From Spirochaetaceae bacterium (GTDB lineage Bacteria; Spirochaetota; Spirochaetia; Sphaerochaetales; Sphaerochaetaceae), in contig JAENWY010000136.1 in NCBI GenBank assembly GCA_016649775.1, forward strand, positions 1-6,557: a DNA stretch of 6,557 bases, read 5' to 3'. Shown here piece after piece: positions 4,988-6,557 of this stretch. The position numbers were made by a program, and so were the translations under genes. The first letter of the stretch is position 1. Every line of letters begins with the position of its first letter. The notes under the pieces were generated by a model. That model saw nothing but the letters and a program-made list of their open reading frames with translations. It made no database searches and was not told where the DNA came from.

Positions 4988-5977
4988 ATGAAAGTGTTAT
5001 TATATAATGGACTTAGTCGGTTTGCAACCAAAAGCGGTATTGGTGAAGCCATACGTCATCAAGAAAAATTCTTTAATTTGCTGGATTTACCTTATACTAA
5101 AAACATAAAAGATTCCTTTGATATTATTCAATTAAATACCATTTTTCCTGATTCCTTATTTATTAGTCATTGGGGAAAGTTAAGGAACAAGAAAATAATT
5201 TACTATGCCCATTCAACTATGGAAGATTTCAGAAATTCATTTAAAGGGTCAAACTGGTTAGCCCCATTATTTAAACGTTGGATTATTCATTGTTACAATA
5301 GTGGTGATATCATACTTACCCCAACAGATTATTCAAAATCAATACTAGAATCATATGGTTTAAAAAAACCTATTTATAGTTTATCCAATGGAATTGATAC
5401 AAATTTCTTTTGTCCCAATGAAAAAATGGGATTTTCTTTTCGAGAAAAATATAATATTAGTTCTACTCAAAAAGTAATAATATCTGTAGGCCATTATATT
5501 GAGAGAAAAGGAATACTTGATTTTATAGAATTAGCAAAATTAATGCCTGAATATCAATTTATTTGGTTTGGGTATACAAACCTAAACCTTGTCCCCAAAA
5601 ACATCAAAATAGCCATTAAATCTGCAAGTACTAATGTTCGATTTCCCGGATATGTTGATAAAAATGAACTAAAATCTGCTTTTAGTGGTGCAGACTTATT
5701 CTTATTTATGTCTTATGAAGAAACTGAAGGTATAGCACTATTAGAAGCCTTATCTTCAAAAATACCTGTCCTCATTAGAGATATACCAATTTATAAAAAA
5801 TGGTTAATTGAAAATCAGGACGTTTACAAGGCCCTGACTCTTACAGGATTTAAAGATAAAACGGAAAAAATTCTAAATAAGGAGCTTGAAGATTTAACTT
5901 CAAACGCTTATAAGGTTGCTGCAGAAAGAGATTTAGATAATATAAGCAAAAAATTGTTAAATATATACTCAAAATAA
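4988..5977 (+). CDS. GT4-family glycosyltransferase, CpoA-like (second step of glycolipid synthesis)
   Basis: This is a GT-B glycosyltransferase of 329 residues from ATG 4988, close in length to pneumococcal CpoA, which adds the second sugar to monoglucosyl-diacylglycerol. The N-terminal domain contains SGIGEAIRHQ (16-25), a short version of the family Gly loop, and KIIYYAHSTMEDFRNSFKG (69-87), which aligns with the acceptor-side KIGYVHFLPATLEGSLK region of CpoA as I recall it. SNGIDTNFF (133-141) marks the domain junction. The donor domain has SVGHYIERKG (166-175, R173/K174) and an E-x7-E pair, E245/E253, in EETEGIALLEAL. No signal peptide or membrane span is seen; peripheral membrane location is likely. 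As last gene of the operon it probably extends the lipid made by the first glycosyltransferase. Sugar and acceptor remain inferred. Confidence 0.88.
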   Translation: MKVLLYNGLSRFATKSGIGEAIRHQEKFFNLLDLPYTKNIKDSFDIIQLNTIFPDSLFISHWGKLRNKKIIYYAHSTMEDFRNSFKGSNWLAPLFKRWIIHCYNSGDIILTPTDYSKSILESYGLKKPIYSLSNGIDTNFFCPNEKMGFSFREKYNISSTQKVIISVGHYIERKGILDFIELAKLMPEYQFIWFGYTNLNLVPKNIKIAIKSASTNVRFPGYVDKNELKSAFSGADLFLFMSYEETEGIALLEALSSKIPVLIRDIPIYKKWLIENQDVYKALTLTGFKDKTEKILNKELEDLTSNAYKVAAERDLDNISKKLLNIYSK

Positions 5978-6003
5978 TTTCAATAAAAAATTGAAAAATT
6001 TTA
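5978..6003 (+). terminator. Weak hairpin directly after the operon stop codon
   Basis: TTTCAAT (5978-5984) and ATTGAAA (5990-5996) pair perfectly around AAAAA and are followed by AATTTTAT. The stem is AT-rich and the T-run short, so it is at best an inefficient terminator. Confidence 0.3.
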
Positions 6004-6006
6004 TAA

Positions 6007-6026
6007 AATACTTATAGATGAAAACA
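6007..6026 (+). repeat. 20-bp repeat, copy 2 (downstream of the glycosyltransferase operon)
   Basis: AATACTTATAGATGAAAACA matches 2202-2221 at 18 of 20 positions. It is followed by CTATTTGTGGTG (6041-6052), which resembles TTATTTGAGGTGG (2273-2285) after copy 1. Confidence 0.45.
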
Positions 6027-6059
6027 AAATATTCTTACAACTATTTGTGGTGAATTACT

Positions 6060-6143
6060 ATAAAAGTTGTTGAGGCTTCGTCTGTATTTTTTTTTATAAT
6101 ATTGGTTATATCTTGTTTTTTGTTGTTTATGGATACTAAATAA
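6060..6143 (+). pseudogene. Possible decayed short membrane-protein ORF beginning with ATA
   Basis: From ATA 6060 the frame reads 27 residues beginning IKVVEASSVFFF, forming one hydrophobic segment, and stops at 6141-6143. A RBS-like GTGGTG lies 7 nt upstream. A run of nine T (6087-6095) falls inside, and a second frame stays open downstream of it (6100-6243, 47 hydrophobic residues ending in a stop), as expected for a slipped homopolymer in a longer gene. No family is recognised. Its layout echoes the ATA-started stretch at 2294. Confidence 0.22.
6073..6095 (+). terminator. Possible terminator: short hairpin and nine-T run
   Basis: AGGC (6073-6076) can pair with GTCT (6080-6083) around TTC, including one G-U pair, and nine T follow at 6087-6095 after a 3-nt gap. 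The stem is very short, but the T-run is the longest in the window and is placed to end glycosyltransferase operon transcripts. It could instead be a homopolymer within a decayed gene. Confidence 0.25.
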
Positions 6144-6189
6144 AACATTTGATTCTTACTACTTTGTGGATTTTTACAAGCCTTTGATT

Positions 6190-6324
6190 TTAATTAATCT
6201 TATGATGTTGATGTATATGCATCTTACCACCATAACAGGATAGAGGATCAGGGATTACACGAATTGGTGTAGTAGCTACTTCAACATCACTATTATTTCT
6301 ATAGAAACTTGGTTGATTTATTAT
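6190..6324 (-). pseudogene. Open minus-strand stretch of 44 codons, no start codon
   Basis: The minus strand reads 44 residues including TTPIRVIPDPLSCYGGKMH before a stop at 6192-6190. Its composition (Gly, Pro, Cys and His mixed with charged residues) looks more protein-like than the AT-rich surroundings. There is no ATG/GTG/TTG start with a ribosome binding site, and a stop codon bounds it upstream. The plus strand here also reads a plausible 22-codon stretch (6236-6304), so the coding strand is unclear. I do not recognise it. Confidence 0.18.
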
Positions 6325-6332
6325 TTAAAAGT

Positions 6333-6361
6333 TTGATAAAAATAAAGATGTGTGTTATAAA
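6333..6361 (+). promoter_or_regulatory. Good promoter ahead of the structured RNA candidate
   Basis: TTGATA at 6333-6338 and TATAAA at 6356-6361 are separated by the optimal 17 bp, each matching the vegetative consensus at five of six positions. Start of transcription is expected near 6368, exactly where a long RNA stem begins. Confidence 0.55.
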
Positions 6362-6367
6362 TCATTC

Positions 6368-6436
6368 AGGGGATGATCTCTGTATTATATTTAGTTTGGT
6401 TACTTGTAATAATACTTCAAAGGTCGTCCCTTTTCT
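6368..6436 (+). ncRNA. Candidate small structured RNA or leader hairpin, about 65-70 nt
   Basis: The outer stem pairs AGGGGATGATC (6368-6378) with GGTCGTCCCTT (6422-6432): 11 bp including three G-U pairs. After an asymmetric internal loop, an inner stem pairs GTATTAT (6382-6388) with ATAATAC (6409-6415), closing a 20-nt loop rich in T and G. The outer stem ends in TTTTCTATAT, a modest terminator tail. With the promoter at 6333-6361 placing +1 at about 6368, the whole transcript would be this one folded unit. It could be a stand-alone RNA, or the 5' leader or attenuator of a gene beyond the right edge. I do not recognise it as a known RNA family. Confidence 0.45.
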
Positions 6437-6557
6437 ATATATATAAATGAATTAATTGTTTTGAATAATAGGGAATAATCATACAGAAAAGTATTATAAC
6501 CCGAAAATTCGTGCTTAAAAAGTGTCTAGTTTATGGTGGTAAATAATAAAGTAATAG

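Larger units (their letters stand above)
5978..6557. other. Gene-free right flank with decayed ORFs and a small-RNA candidate
   Basis: There is no intact gene in 580 bp. From left to right: a weak terminator, copy 2 of the 20-bp repeat, a short ATA-started hydrophobic ORF with a nine-T run inside it, further open stretches on both strands (for example 6100-6243 on plus, 6190-6324 on minus), a promoter plus structured RNA candidate (6333-6436), and AT-rich sequence to the edge. A GGTGGT at 6535-6540 near the right edge could be a ribosome binding site, but in-frame stops follow. The mixture of hydrophobic fragments in several frames suggests an eroded membrane-protein gene on the plus strand. 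Confidence 0.6.

Noticed and set aside
6481..6557. Minus-strand TATAAT and an IS-end-like sequence (reverse of AAAAAGTGTCTAGTTTA) near the right edge
   Set aside because: No -35 at proper spacing, no matching second end and no transposase sequence in view; too close to the edge to judge.
1..6557. tRNA, rRNA, CRISPR array, phage attachment site or replication origin
   Set aside because: No cloverleaf, rRNA-like segment, regularly spaced repeat, or DnaA-box cluster was seen in reading both strands.

Overview
The window is strongly AT-rich (roughly 30% G+C by eye). Its genes have strong AGGAG-type ribosome binding sites, short spacers and compact co-directional operons. The protein families (an OmpR-type two-component pair, GT4 glycosyltransferases of the glycolipid-synthase type, a VTT/DedA-like membrane protein) point to a low-G+C Gram-positive bacterium (Bacillota), probably Lactobacillales. 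The species cannot be fixed from the sequence. Long stretches of apparently decayed sequence suggest a genome undergoing reduction.

Layout: (1) 1-157, a regulatory region upstream of a response regulator. (2) 158-838 and 810-2177, a response regulator and an overlapping sensor histidine kinase, translationally coupled. (3) 2178-3124, a gap of about 950 bp without an intact gene. It holds a possible membrane-protein remnant, an IS-like remnant, a hairpin followed by a T-run, three good inverted repeats and the promoter region of the next operon. (4) 3134-4360, 4374-4967 and 4988-5977, a tight three-gene operon: GT4 glycosyltransferase, VTT-domain membrane protein, and a second GT4 glycosyltransferase resembling pneumococcal CpoA. 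(5) 5978-6557, about 580 bp without an intact gene, with decayed ORF fragments and one good candidate for a very short structured RNA with its own promoter.

The strongest link between the parts is in the DNA. The promoters of the two-component operon and of the glycosyltransferase operon share a nearly identical 16-bp element, TTCATnTTATATTCAT. It is two TTCAT half-sites 11 bp apart, the geometry used by OmpR/PhoB-family regulators, and it lies the same distance from a conserved -10-like region in both places. The simplest reading is that the response regulator activates its own operon and the glycolipid operon. The model is an envelope-stress module: the kinase senses the membrane or cell surface, two glycosyltransferases build a glycolipid in sequence at the inner leaflet, and the VTT protein between them may help move a lipid across the membrane. 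Enzyme specificity, the lipid carrier and the regulatory link are inferences.

The longest reading frames of three genes begin at a TTG or GTG that lies inside, or only 2 nt past, the ribosome binding site. I placed these starts at the following ATG (810, 3134 and 4988).
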